Below, piece after piece: positions 12,763-22,319 of a stretch of 64,000 nucleotides of DNA. Under the pieces are notes generated by a model. The model saw only the letters and a program-made list of their open reading frames with translations. It was not told the DNA's origin and searched no databases. The position numbers and the translations under genes were made by a program. Source of the DNA: Pleurodeles waltl (lineage: Eukaryota; Chordata; Amphibia; Caudata; Salamandridae); assembly GCF_031143425.1 (NCBI RefSeq), contig NW_027150011.1, positions 1-64,000 of the forward strand, given 5' to 3'. Every line of letters begins with the position of its first letter. The stretch's first letter is position 1.

Positions 12763-15700
12763 TCACCCCATCTTGGATTCCCCTAGGTCTCTAGTTTTCA
12801 GAAATGCACAGGTTTGGTAGGTTTTCCTAGGTGGCGGCTGAGCTACATGCCAAAATCTACAGGTAGGCACTTTGCAAAAAACACCTCTGTTTTCCTTCAA
12901 AAATTTGGCTGTGTCCACGTTGCGCTTTGGGGCGTTTCCTGTCGCGGGCGCTAGGCCTACCCACACAAGTGAGGTATCATTTATATTGGGAGATGTGGGG
13001 GAACGCTGGGTGGAAGGAAATTTGTGGCTCCTCTCAGATTCCAAAACTTTCTGCCACAGAAATGTGAGGAAAATGTGTTTTTTTAGCCAAATTTTGAGGT
13101 TTGCAAAGGATTCTGGGTAACAGAACCTGGTCCGAGCCACACAAGTCACCCCATCTTGGATTCCCCTAGGTCTCTAGTTTTCAGTAATGCACAGGTTTGG
13201 TAGGTTTCCCTAGGTGGCGGCTGAGCTACAGGCCAAAATCTACAGGTAGGCACTTTGCAAAAAACACCTCTGTTTTCCTTCAAAAATTTGGCTGTGTCCA
13301 CGTTGCGCTTTGGGGCGTTTCCTGTCGCGGGCGCTAGGCCTACCCACACAAGTGAGGTATCATTTTTATCGGGAGACGTGGGGGAACGCTGGGTGGAAGG
13401 AAATTTGTGCCTCCTCTCAGATTCCAGAACTTTCTGCCACAGAAATGTGAGGAACATGTGTTTTTTTAGCCAAATTTTGAGGTTTGCAAAGGATTCTGGG
13501 TAACAGAACCTGGTCCGAGCAACACAAGTCACCCCATCTTGGATTCCCCTAGGTCTCTAGTTTTCAGTAATGCACAGGTTTGGTAGGTTTCCCTAGGTGG
13601 CGGCTGAGCTACAGGCCAAAATCTACAGGTAGGCACTTTGCAAAAAACACTTCTGTTTTCCTTCAAAAATTTGGCTGTGTCCACGTTGCGCTTTGGGGCG
13701 TTTCCTGTCGCGGGCGCTATGCCTACCCACACAAGTGAGGTATCATTTTTATCGGGAGACGTGGGGGAACGCTGGGTGGAAGGAAATTTGTGGCTCCTCT
13801 CAGATTCCAGAACTTTCCGCCACAGAAATATGAGGAATATGTGTTTTTTTAGCCAAATTTTGAGGTTTGCAAAGGATTCTGGGTAACAGAACCTGGTCCG
13901 AGCCACACAAGTCACCCCATCTTGGATTCCCCTAGGTCTCTAGTTTTCAGAAATGCACAGGTTTGGTAGGTTTTTCTAGGTGGCGGCTGAGCTACAGGCG
14001 AAAATCTACAGGTAGGCACTTTGCAAAAAACACCTCTGTTTTCCTTAAAAAATTTGGCTGTGTCCACGTTGCGCTTTGGGGCGTTTCCTGTCGCAGGCGC
14101 TAGGCCTACCCACACAAGTGAGGTATCATTTTTATCGGGAGACGTGGGGGAACGCTGGGTGGAAGAAAATTTGTGGCTCCTCTCAGATTCCAGAACTTTC
14201 TGCCACAGAAATGTGAGGAACATGTGTTTTTTTAGCCTTATTTTAAGGGTTGCAAAGGATTCTGGGTAACAGAACCTGGTCCGAGCCACACAAGTCACCC
14301 CATCTTGGATTCCTCTAGGTCTCTAGTTTTCAGAAATGCACAGGTTTGGTAGGTTTTCCTAGGTGGCGGCTGAGCTACAGGCCAAAATCTACAGGTAGGC
14401 ACTTTGCAAAAAACACCTCTGTTTTCCTTCAAAAATTTGGCTGTGTCCACGTTGCGCTTTGGGGCGTTTCCTGTCGCGGGCGCTAGGCCTACCCACACAA
14501 GTGAGGTATCATTTATATCGGGAGATGTGGGGAAACGCTGGGTGGAAGGAAATATGTGGCTCCTCTCAGATTCCAGAACTTTCTGCCACAGAAATGTGAG
14601 GAACATGTGTTTTTTTAGCCACATTTTGAGGTTTGCAAAGGATTCTGGGTAACAGAACCTGGTCCGAGCCACACAAGTCACCCCATCTTGGATTCCCCTA
14701 GGTCTCTAGTTTTCAGTAATGCACAGGTTTGGTAGGTTTCCCTAGGTGGCGGCTGAGCTACAGGCCAAAATCTACAGGTAGGCACTTTGCAAAAAACACC
14801 TCTGTTTTCCTTCAAAAATTTGGCTGCGTCCACATTGCGCTTTGGGGAGTTTCCTGTCGCGGGCGCTAGGCCTACCCACACAAGTGAGGTATCATTTTTA
14901 TCGGGAGACGTGAGGGAACGCTGGGTGGAAGGAAATTTGTGGCTCCTCTCAGATTCCAGAACTTTCTGCCACAGAAATGTGAGGAACATGTGTTTTTTTA
15001 GCCCAATTTTGAGGTTTGCAAAGGATTCTGGGTAACAGAACCTGGTCCGAGCCACACAAGCCACCCCATCTTGGATTCCCCTAGGTCTCTAGTTTTCAGA
15101 AATGCACAGGTTTGGTAGGTTTCCCTAGTTGGCGGCTGAGCTACAGGCCAAAATCTACAGGTAGGCACTTTGCAAAAAACACCTCTGTTTTCCTTCAAAA
15201 ATGTGGCTGTGTCCACGTTGCGCTTTGGGGCGTTTCCTGTTGCGGGCGCTAAGCCTACCCACACAAGTGAGGTATCATTTTTATCGGGAGACATGGGGGA
15301 ACGCTGGATGGAAGGAAATTTGTGGCTCCTCTCAGATTCCTGAACTTTCCGCCACAGAAATGTGAGGAATATGTGTTTTTTTAGCCAAATTTTGAGGTTT
15401 GCAAAGGATTCTGGGTAACAGAACCTGGTCCGAGCCACACAAGTCACCCCATCTTGGATTCCCCTAGGTCTCTAGTTTTCAGAAATGCACAGGTTTGGTA
15501 GGTTTCCCTAGGTGGCGGCTGAGCTACAGGCCAAAATCTACAGGTAGGCACTATGCAAAAAACACCTCTGTTTTCCTTAAACAATTTGGCTGTGTCCACG
15601 TTGCGCTTTGGGGCGTTTCCTGTCACGGGCGCTAGGCCTACCCACACAAGTGAGGTATCATTTTTATCGGGAGACGTGGGGGAACGCTGGGTGGAAGGAA

Positions 15701-15826
15701 ATTTGTGCCTCCTCTCAGATTCCAGAACTTTCTGCCACAGAAATGTGAGGAACATGTGTTTTTTTAGCCAAATTTTGAGGTTTGCAAAGGATTCTGGGTA
15801 ACAGAACCTGGTCCGAGCCACACAAG
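12763..15826 (+). repeat. Eight-monomer HOR, copy 2
   Basis: Monomers start at 12763, 13146, 13529, 13912, 14295, 14678, 15061 and 15444, with the same eight landmarks in the same order. Differences from copy 1 are few: for example gtcgcagg near 14094, cgtgaggg near 14910 and aaatgtggc near 15202. The last monomer differs from its partner at the right-hand end because the copy 1 partner is chimeric. Confidence 0.94.
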
Positions 15827-17355
15827 TCACCCCATCTTTGATTCCCCTAGGTCTCTAGTTTTCAGTAATGCACAGGTTTGGTAGGTTTCCCTAGGTGGCG
15901 GCTGAGCTACAGGCCAAAATCTACAGGTAGGCACTTTGCAAAAAACACCTCTGTTTTCCTTCAAAAATTTGGCTTCGTCCACGTAGCGCTTTGGGGCGTT
16001 TCCTGTCGCGGGTGCTAGGCCTACCCACACAAGTGAGGTATCATTTATATCGGGAGATGTGGGGGAACGCTGGGTGGAAGGAAATTTGTGGCTCCTCTCA
16101 GATTCCAGAACTTTCTGCCACAGAAATGTGAGGAACATGTGTTTTTTTAGCCAAATTTTGAGGTTTGAAAAGGATTCTGGCTAACAGAACCTGGTCCGAG
16201 CCACACAAGTCACCCCATCTTGGATTCCCCTAGGTCTCTAGTTTTCAGTAATGCACAGGTTTGGTAGGTTTCCCTAGATGGCGGCTGAACTACAGGCCAA
16301 AATCTACAGGTAGGCACTTTGCAAAAAACACCTCTGTTTTCCTTCAAAAATTTGGCTGTGTCACGTTGCGCTTTGGGGCGTTTCCTGTCGCGGGCGCTAG
16401 GCCTACCCACACAAGTGAGGTATCATTTTTATCGGGAGACATGGGGGAACGCTGGGTGGAAGGAAATTTGTGGCTCCTCTCAGATTCCAGAACTTCCTGC
16501 CACAGAAATGTGAGGAACATGTGTTTTTTTAGCCAAATTTTGAGGTTTGCAAAGGATTCTGGGTAACAGAACCTGGTCCGAGCCACACAAGTCACCCCAT
16601 CTTGGATTCCCCTAGGTCTCTAGTTTTCAGAAATGCACAGGTTTGGTAGGTTTCCCTAGTTGGCGACTGAGCTACAGGCCAAAATCTACAGGTAGGCACT
16701 TTGCAAAAAACACCTCTGTTTTCCTTCAAAAATTTGGCTGTGTCCACGTTGCGCTTTGGGGCGTTTCCTGTTGCGGGTGCTAGGAATACCCACACAAGTG
16801 AGGTATCATTTTTATCGGGAGACGTGGGGGAACGCTGGGTGGAAGGAAATTTGTGGCTCCTCTCAGATTCCAGAACTTTCCGACACAAATGTGAGGAATA
16901 TGTGTTTTTTTAGCCAAATTTTGAGGTTTGCAAAGGATTCTGGGTAACAGAACCTGGTCCGAGCCACACAAGTCACCCCATCTTGGATTCCACTAGGTCT
17001 CTAGTTTTCAGCAATGCACAGGTTTGGTAGGTTTCCCTAGGTGGCGGCTGAGCTACAGGCCAAAATCTACAGGTAGGCACTTTGCAAAAAACACCTCTGT
17101 TTTCCTTCAAAAATTTGGCTGTGTCCACGTTGCGCTTTGGGGCGTTTCCTGTCGCGGGCGCTATGCCTACCCACACAAGTGAGGTATCATTTATATCGGG
17201 AGATGTGGGGGAACGCTGGGTGGAAGGAAATTTGTGGCTCCTCTCAGATTCCAGAACTTTCTGCCACAGAAATGTGAGGAACATGTGTTTTTTTAGCCAA
17301 ATTTTGAGGTTTGCAAAGGATTCTGGGTAACAGAACCTGGTCCGAGCCACACAAG

Positions 17356-17738
17356 TCACCCCATCTTGGATTCCCCTAGGTCTCTAGTTTTCAGAAATGC
17401 ACAGGTTTGGTAGGTTTCCCTAGGTGGCGGCTGAGCTACAGGCCAAAATCTACAGGTAGGCACTTTGCAAAAAACACCTCTGTTTTCCTTCAAAAAGTTG
17501 GCTGTGTCCACGTTGCGCTTTGGGGCGTTTCCTGTCGCGGGCGCTAGGACTACCCACACAAGTGAGGTATCATTTTTATCGGGAGACGTGGGGGAACGCT
17601 GGGTGGAAGGAAATTTGTGGCTCCTCTCAGATTCCAGAACTTTCTGCCACAGAAATGTGAGGAACATGTGTTTTTTTAGCCAAATTTTGAGGTTTGCAAA
17701 GGATTCTGGGTAACAGAAAGTGGTCCGAGCCACACAAG
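17356..17738 (+). repeat. First of two identical adjacent monomers
   Basis: It carries aaaaagttgg, gctaggactaccc and cagaaagtggtcc. By eye it is identical over all 383 bp to the next monomer. The regular HOR has only one copy of this type (25369, 31864, 40272), so one has been gained here. Confidence 0.88.
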
Positions 17739-18121
17739 TCACCCCATCTTGGATTCCCCTAGGTCTCTAGTTTTCAGAAATGCACAGGTTTGGTAGGTTT
17801 CCCTAGGTGGCGGCTGAGCTACAGGCCAAAATCTACAGGTAGGCACTTTGCAAAAAACACCTCTGTTTTCCTTCAAAAAGTTGGCTGTGTCCACGTTGCG
17901 CTTTGGGGCGTTTCCTGTCGCGGGCGCTAGGACTACCCACACAAGTGAGGTATCATTTTTATCGGGAGACGTGGGGGAACGCTGGGTGGAAGGAAATTTG
18001 TGGCTCCTCTCAGATTCCAGAACTTTCTGCCACAGAAATGTGAGGAACATGTGTTTTTTTAGCCAAATTTTGAGGTTTGCAAAGGATTCTGGGTAACAGA
18101 AAGTGGTCCGAGCCACACAAG
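17739..18121 (+). repeat. Second of two identical adjacent monomers
   Basis: No difference from 17356-17738 was found by eye. A very recent exchange displaced by one unit, or conversion, is the simplest cause. A local assembly duplication is the main alternative. Confidence 0.88.
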
Positions 18122-20033
18122 TCACCCCATCTTGGATTCCCCTAGGTCTCTAGTTTTCAGAAATGCACAGGTTTGGTAGGTTTCCCTAGTTGGCGGCTGA
18201 GCTACAGGCCAAAATCTACAGGTAGGCACTTTGCAAAAAACACCTCTGTTTTCCTTCAATAATTTGGCTGTGTCCACGTTGCGCTTTGGGGCGTTTCCTG
18301 TCGCGGGCGCTAGGCCTACCCACACAAGTGAGGTATCATTTTTATTGGGAGACGTGGGGGAACGCTGGGTGGAAGGAAATTTGTGGTTCCTCTCAGATTC
18401 CAGAACTTTCCGCCACAGAAATGTGAGGAATATGTGTTTTTTTAGCCAAATTTTGAGGTTTACAAAGGATTCTGGGTAACAGAACCTGGTCCGAGCCACA
18501 CAAGCCACCCCATCTTGGATTCCCCTAGGTCTCTAGTTTTCAGAAATGCACAGGTTTGGTAGGTTTCACTAGGTGGTGGCTGAGCTACAGGCCAAAATCT
18601 ACAGGTAGGCACTTTGCAAAAAACACCTCTGTTTTCCTTAAAAAATTTGGCTGTGTCCACGTTGCGCTTTGGGGCGTTTCCTGTTGCGGGTGCTAGAAAT
18701 ACCCACACAAGTGAGGTATCATTTTTATCGGGAGACGTGGGGGAACGCTGGGTGGAAGGAAATTTGTGGCTCCTCTCAGATTCCAGAACTTTCCGACACA
18801 AATGTGAGGAATATGTGTTTTTTTAGCCAAATTTTGAGGTTTGCAAAGGATTCTGGGTAACAGAACCTGGTCCGAGCCACACAAGTCACCCCATCTTGGA
18901 TTCCCCTAGGTCTCTAGTTTTCAGAAATGCACAGGTTTGGTAGGTTTCCCTAGGTGGCGGCTGAGCTACAGGCCAAAATCTACAGGTAGGCACTTTGCAA
19001 AAAACACCTCTGTTTTCCTTCAAAAATTTGGCTGTGTCCACGTTGCGCTTTGGGGCGTTTCCTGTCGCGGGCGCTATGCCTACCCACACAAGTGAGGTAT
19101 CATTTATATCGGGAGATGTGGGGGAACGCTGGGTGGAAGGAAATTTGTGGCTCCACTCAGATTCCAGAACTTTCTGCCACAGAAATGTGAGGAACATGTG
19201 TTTTTTTAGCAAAATTTTGAGGTTTGCAAAGGATTCTGGGTAACAGAACCTGGTCCGAGCCACACAAGTCACCCCATCTTGGATTCCCCAAGGTCTCTAG
19301 TTTTCAGAAATGCACAGGTTTGGTAGGTTTCCCTAGGTGGCGGCTGAGCTACAGGCCAAAATCTACAGGTAGGCACTTTGCAAAAAACACCTCTGTTTTC
19401 CTTCAAAAAGTTGGCTGTGTCCACGTTGCGCTTTGGGGCGTTTCCTGTCGCGGGCGCTAGGCCTACCCACACAAGTGAGGTATCATTTTTATCGGGAGAC
19501 GTGGGGGAACCCTGGGTGGAAGGAAATTTGTGCCTCCTCTCAGATTCCAGAACTTTCTGCCACAGAAATGTGAGGAACATGTGTTTTTTTAGCCAAATTT
19601 TGAGGTTTGCAAAGGATTCTGGGTAACAGAAACTGGTCCGAGCCACACAAGTCACCCCATCTTGGATTCCCCTAGGTCTCTAGTTTTCAGTAATGCACAG
19701 GTTTGGTAGGTTTCCCTAGATGGCGGCTGAACTACAGGCCAAAATCTACAGGTAGGCACTTTGCAAAAAACACCTCTGCTTTCCTTCAAAAATTTGGCTG
19801 TGTCACATTGCGCTTTGGGGCGTTTCCTGTCGCGGGCGCAAGGCCTACCCACACAAGTGAGGTATCATTTTTATCGGGAGACATGGGGGAACGCTGGGTG
19901 GAAGGAAATTTGTGGCTCCTCTCAGATTCCAGAACTTCCTGCCACAGAAATGTGAGGAACATGTGTTTTTTTAGCCAAATTTTGAGGTTTGCAAAGGATT
20001 CTGGGTAACAGATCCTGGTCCGAGCCACACAAG

Positions 20034-20404
20034 TCACCCCATCTTGGATTCCCCTAGGTCTCTAGTTTTCAGAAATGCACAGGTTTGGTAGGTTTCCCTA
20101 GTTGGCGACTGAGCTACAGGCCAAAATCTACAGGTAGGCACTTTGCAAAAAACACCTCTGTTTTCCTTAAAAAATTTGGCTGTGTCCACGTTGCGCTTTT
20201 TGGCGTTTCCTGTTGCGGGTGCTAGGAACCCACACAAGTGAGGTATCATTTTTATCGGGAGACGTGGGGTGGAAGGAAATTTGTGCCTCCTCTCAGATTC
20301 CAGAACTTTCTGCCACAGAAATGTGAGGAACATGTGTTTTTTTAGCCAAATTTTGAGGTTTGCAAAGGATTCTGGGTAACAGAACCTGGTCCGAGCCACA
20401 CAAG
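20034..20404 (+). repeat. 371 bp monomer with 2 bp and 10 bp deletions
   Basis: It lacks TA in ctaggaacccac (others ctaggaatacccac) and 10 bp in gacgtggggtggaagg (others gacgtgggggaacgctgg and so on). GGG at both ends of the larger gap suggests slippage. Recurs at 23084, 29579 and 37604. This copy additionally has gctttttggcg. Confidence 0.93.
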
Positions 20405-20787
20405 CCACCCCATCTTGGATTCCCCTAGGTCTCTAGTTTTCAGAAATGCACAGGTTTGGTAGGTTTTCCTAGGTGGCGGCTGAGCTACAGGCCAAAATCT
20501 ACAGGTAGGCACTTTGCAAAAAACACCTCTGTTTTCCTTCAAAAATTTGGCTGTGTCCACGTTGTGCTTTGGGGCGTTTCCTGTCGCGGGCGCTAGGCCT
20601 ACCCACACAAGTGAGGTATCATTTATATCGGGAGATGTGGGGGAACGCTGGGTGGAAGGAAATTTGTGGCTCCTCTCAGATTCCAGAACTTTCTGCCACA
20701 GAAATGTGAGGAACATGTGTTTTTTTAGCCAAATTTTGAGGTTTGCAAAGGATTCTGGGTAACAGAAACTGGTCCGAGCCACACAAG
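20405..20787 (+). repeat. Extra monomer type x (ttgtgcttt)
   Basis: It carries ggttttcctagg, cacgttgtgcttt and tatatcgggagatg, and follows a 371 bp monomer. The same type follows the 371 bp monomer at 37975 but not at 23455 or 29950, so it is a presence/absence variant of the HOR. Confidence 0.75.
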
Positions 20788-21955
20788 TCACCCCATCTTG
20801 GATTCCCCAAGGTCTCTAGTTTTCAGAAATGCACAGGTTTGGTAGGTTTCCCTAGTTGGCGGCAGAGCTACAGCCCAAAATCTACAGGTAGGCACTTTGC
20901 AAAAAACACCTCTGTTTTCCTTCAAACATTTGGCTGTGTCCACGTTGCGCTTTGGGGCGTTTCCTGTCGCGGGCGCTAGGCCTACCCACGCAAGTGAGGT
21001 ATCATTTTTATTGGGAGACGTGGGGGAACGCTGGGTGGAAGGAAATTTGTGGCTCCTCTCAGATTCCAGAACTTTCCGCCACAGAAATGTGAGGAATATG
21101 TGTTTTTTTAGCCAAATTTTGAGGTTTGCAAAGGATTCTGGGTAACAGAACCTGGTCCGAGCCACACAAGCCACCCCATCTTGGATTCCCCTAGGTCTCT
21201 AGTTTTTAGAAATGCACAGGTTTGGTAGGTTTCACTAGGTGGTGGCTGAGCTACAGGCCAAAATCTACAGGTAGGCACTTTGCAAAAAACACCTCTGTTT
21301 TCCTTAAAAAATGTGGCTGTGTCCACGTTGCGCTTTGGGGTGTTTCCTGTCGCCGGCGCTAGGCCTACCCACACAAGTGAGGTATCATTTTTATCGGGAG
21401 ACGTGGGGGAACGCTGGGTGGAAGGAAATTTGTGCCTCCTCTCAGATTCCAGAACTTTCTGCCACAGAAATGTGAGGAACATGTGTTTTTTTAGCCAAAT
21501 TTTGAGGTTTGCAAAGGATTCTGGGTAACAGAACCTGGTCCGAGCCACACAAGCCACCCCATCTTGGATTCCCCTAGGTCTCTAGTTTTCAGAAATGCAC
21601 AGGTTTGGTAGGTTTCCCTAGGTGGCGGCTGAGCTACAGGCCAAAATCTACAGGTAGGCACTTTGCAAAAAACACCTCTGTTTTCCTTCAAAAAGTTGGC
21701 TGTGTCCACGTTGCGCTTTGGGGCGTTTCCTGTTGCGGGCGCTAAGCCTACCCACACAAGTGAGGTATCATTTTTATCGGGAGACATGGGGGAACGCTGG
21801 ATGGAAGGAAATTTGTGGCTCCTCTCAGATTCCAGAACTTTCCGCCACAGAAATGTGAGGAATATGTGTTTTTTTAGCCAAATTTTGAGGTTTGCAAAGG
21901 ATTCTGGGTAACAGAACCTGGTCCGAGCCACACAAGTCACCCCATCTTGGATTCC

Positions 21956-22005
21956 CCTAGGTCTCTAGTTTTCAGAAATGCACAGGTTTGGTAGGTTTCC
22001 CTAGG
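21956..22005. other. Paired CCTAGG palindromes in each monomer
   Basis: Two AvrII-type CCTAGG sites lie 44 bp apart (21956-21961 and 22000-22005 in the reference copy). The left site is present in nearly every monomer. The right one is lost in types reading cctagttgg, cctagatgg or cactaggtgg. They are handy type markers and would give a ladder on digestion. No function is implied. Confidence 0.9.
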
Positions 22006-22051
22006 TGGCGGCTGAGCTACAGGCCAAAATCTACAGGTAGGCACTTTGCAA

Positions 22052-22067
22052 AAAACACCTCTGTTTT
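22052..22067. other. Short A/T-stem hairpin motif
   Basis: The sequence aaaaca-cctc-tgtttt forms a perfect 6 bp stem with a 4 base loop and recurs in nearly every monomer. Copies with tttgaaaaaatacc keep a weaker version. It is followed by cc, not a T run, so it is not a terminator. The stem is weak and may be incidental. Confidence 0.6.
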
Positions 22068-22091
22068 CCTTAAAAAATTTGGCTGTGTCCA

Positions 22092-22124
22092 CGTTGCGCT
22101 TTGGGGCGTTTCCTGTCGCGGGCG
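22092..22124. other. CpG-rich core of the monomer
   Basis: Six CpG dinucleotides fall in 33 bp (22092, 22097, 22107, 22117, 22119, 22123), with three more at 22161, 22168 and 22178. Across the array these sites are the commonest variable positions: tcgcgg becomes tcacgg, ttgcgg or tcgcag; atcggg becomes attggg; gacgtg becomes gatgtg or gacatg; ttgcgc becomes ttgtgc. That is the pattern left by deamination of methylated cytosine. Most copies still keep most CpGs, so homogenisation must be recent or methylation incomplete. Confidence 0.85.
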
Positions 22125-22125
22125 C

Positions 22126-22133
22126 TAGGCCTA
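22126..22133. other. TAGGCCTA palindrome
   Basis: An 8 bp perfect palindrome present in most monomers. It is disrupted in types with gctatgcc, gctaggac, gctaagcc or gctaggaat, which makes this short segment one of the best diagnostic positions for monomer type. Confidence 0.85.
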
Positions 22134-22319
22134 CCCACACAAGTGAGGTATCATTTTTATCGGGAGACGTGGGGGAACGCTGGGTGGAAGGAAATTTGTG
22201 CCTCCTCTCAGATTCCAGAACTTTCTGCCACAGAAATGTGAGGAACATGTGTTTTTTTAGCCAAATTTTGAGGTTTGCAAAGGATTCTGGGTAACAGAAC
22301 CTGGTCCGAGCCACACAAG

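Larger units (their letters stand above)
22046..22294 (+). other. Recurrent non-coding open frame, plus strand
   Basis: An 82-codon plus-strand frame recurs in nearly every monomer, but its first codon is TTG (within gcactttgc). It overlaps the minus-strand frame through most of its length. Both frames stay open because copies are homogenised, not because of codon-level constraint: differences between copies fall at all codon positions and cluster at CpGs. I do not call it coding. Confidence 0.85.
15827..22319 (+). repeat. Rearranged 17-monomer relative of the large HOR
   Basis: Monomers start at 15827, 16210, 16592, 16973, 17356, 17739, 18122, 18505, 18886, 19269, 19652, 20034, 20405, 20788, 21171, 21554 and 21937. 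If the HOR at 22320 is lettered a to q, this block reads a, b, (c/k mixture), h, i, i, j, k, l, m, b, c, x, n, o, p, q. The same 17 slots are filled in a different order: b is repeated, i is doubled, d to g are missing and x is present. This looks like an ancestor or a reshuffled copy of the regular HOR. Confidence 0.8.
21937..22319 (+). repeat. Representative 383 bp monomer
   Basis: This copy is close to the common sequence and serves as an anatomy reference. In order it holds: two CCTAGG palindromes (21956-21961 and 22000-22005); an A-rich hairpin (22052-22067); a CpG-rich core (22092-22124); the 8 bp palindrome TAGGCCTA (22126-22133); a second copy of the 10-mer ccacacaagt (22135-22144), whose other copy spans the monomer boundary (21928-21937); a purine-rich stretch cgggagacgtgggggaacg around 22161; and a seven-T tract near 22251. 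Composition is balanced. I saw no pol III A/B boxes and no CENP-B box (consensus YTTCGTTGGAARCGGGA). Phase is arbitrary because the array has no visible end. Confidence 0.97.

Noticed and set aside
22052..22067. Rho-independent terminator from the aaaaca/tgtttt hairpin
   Set aside because: The stem is short and A/T only, and it is followed by cc rather than a T run.
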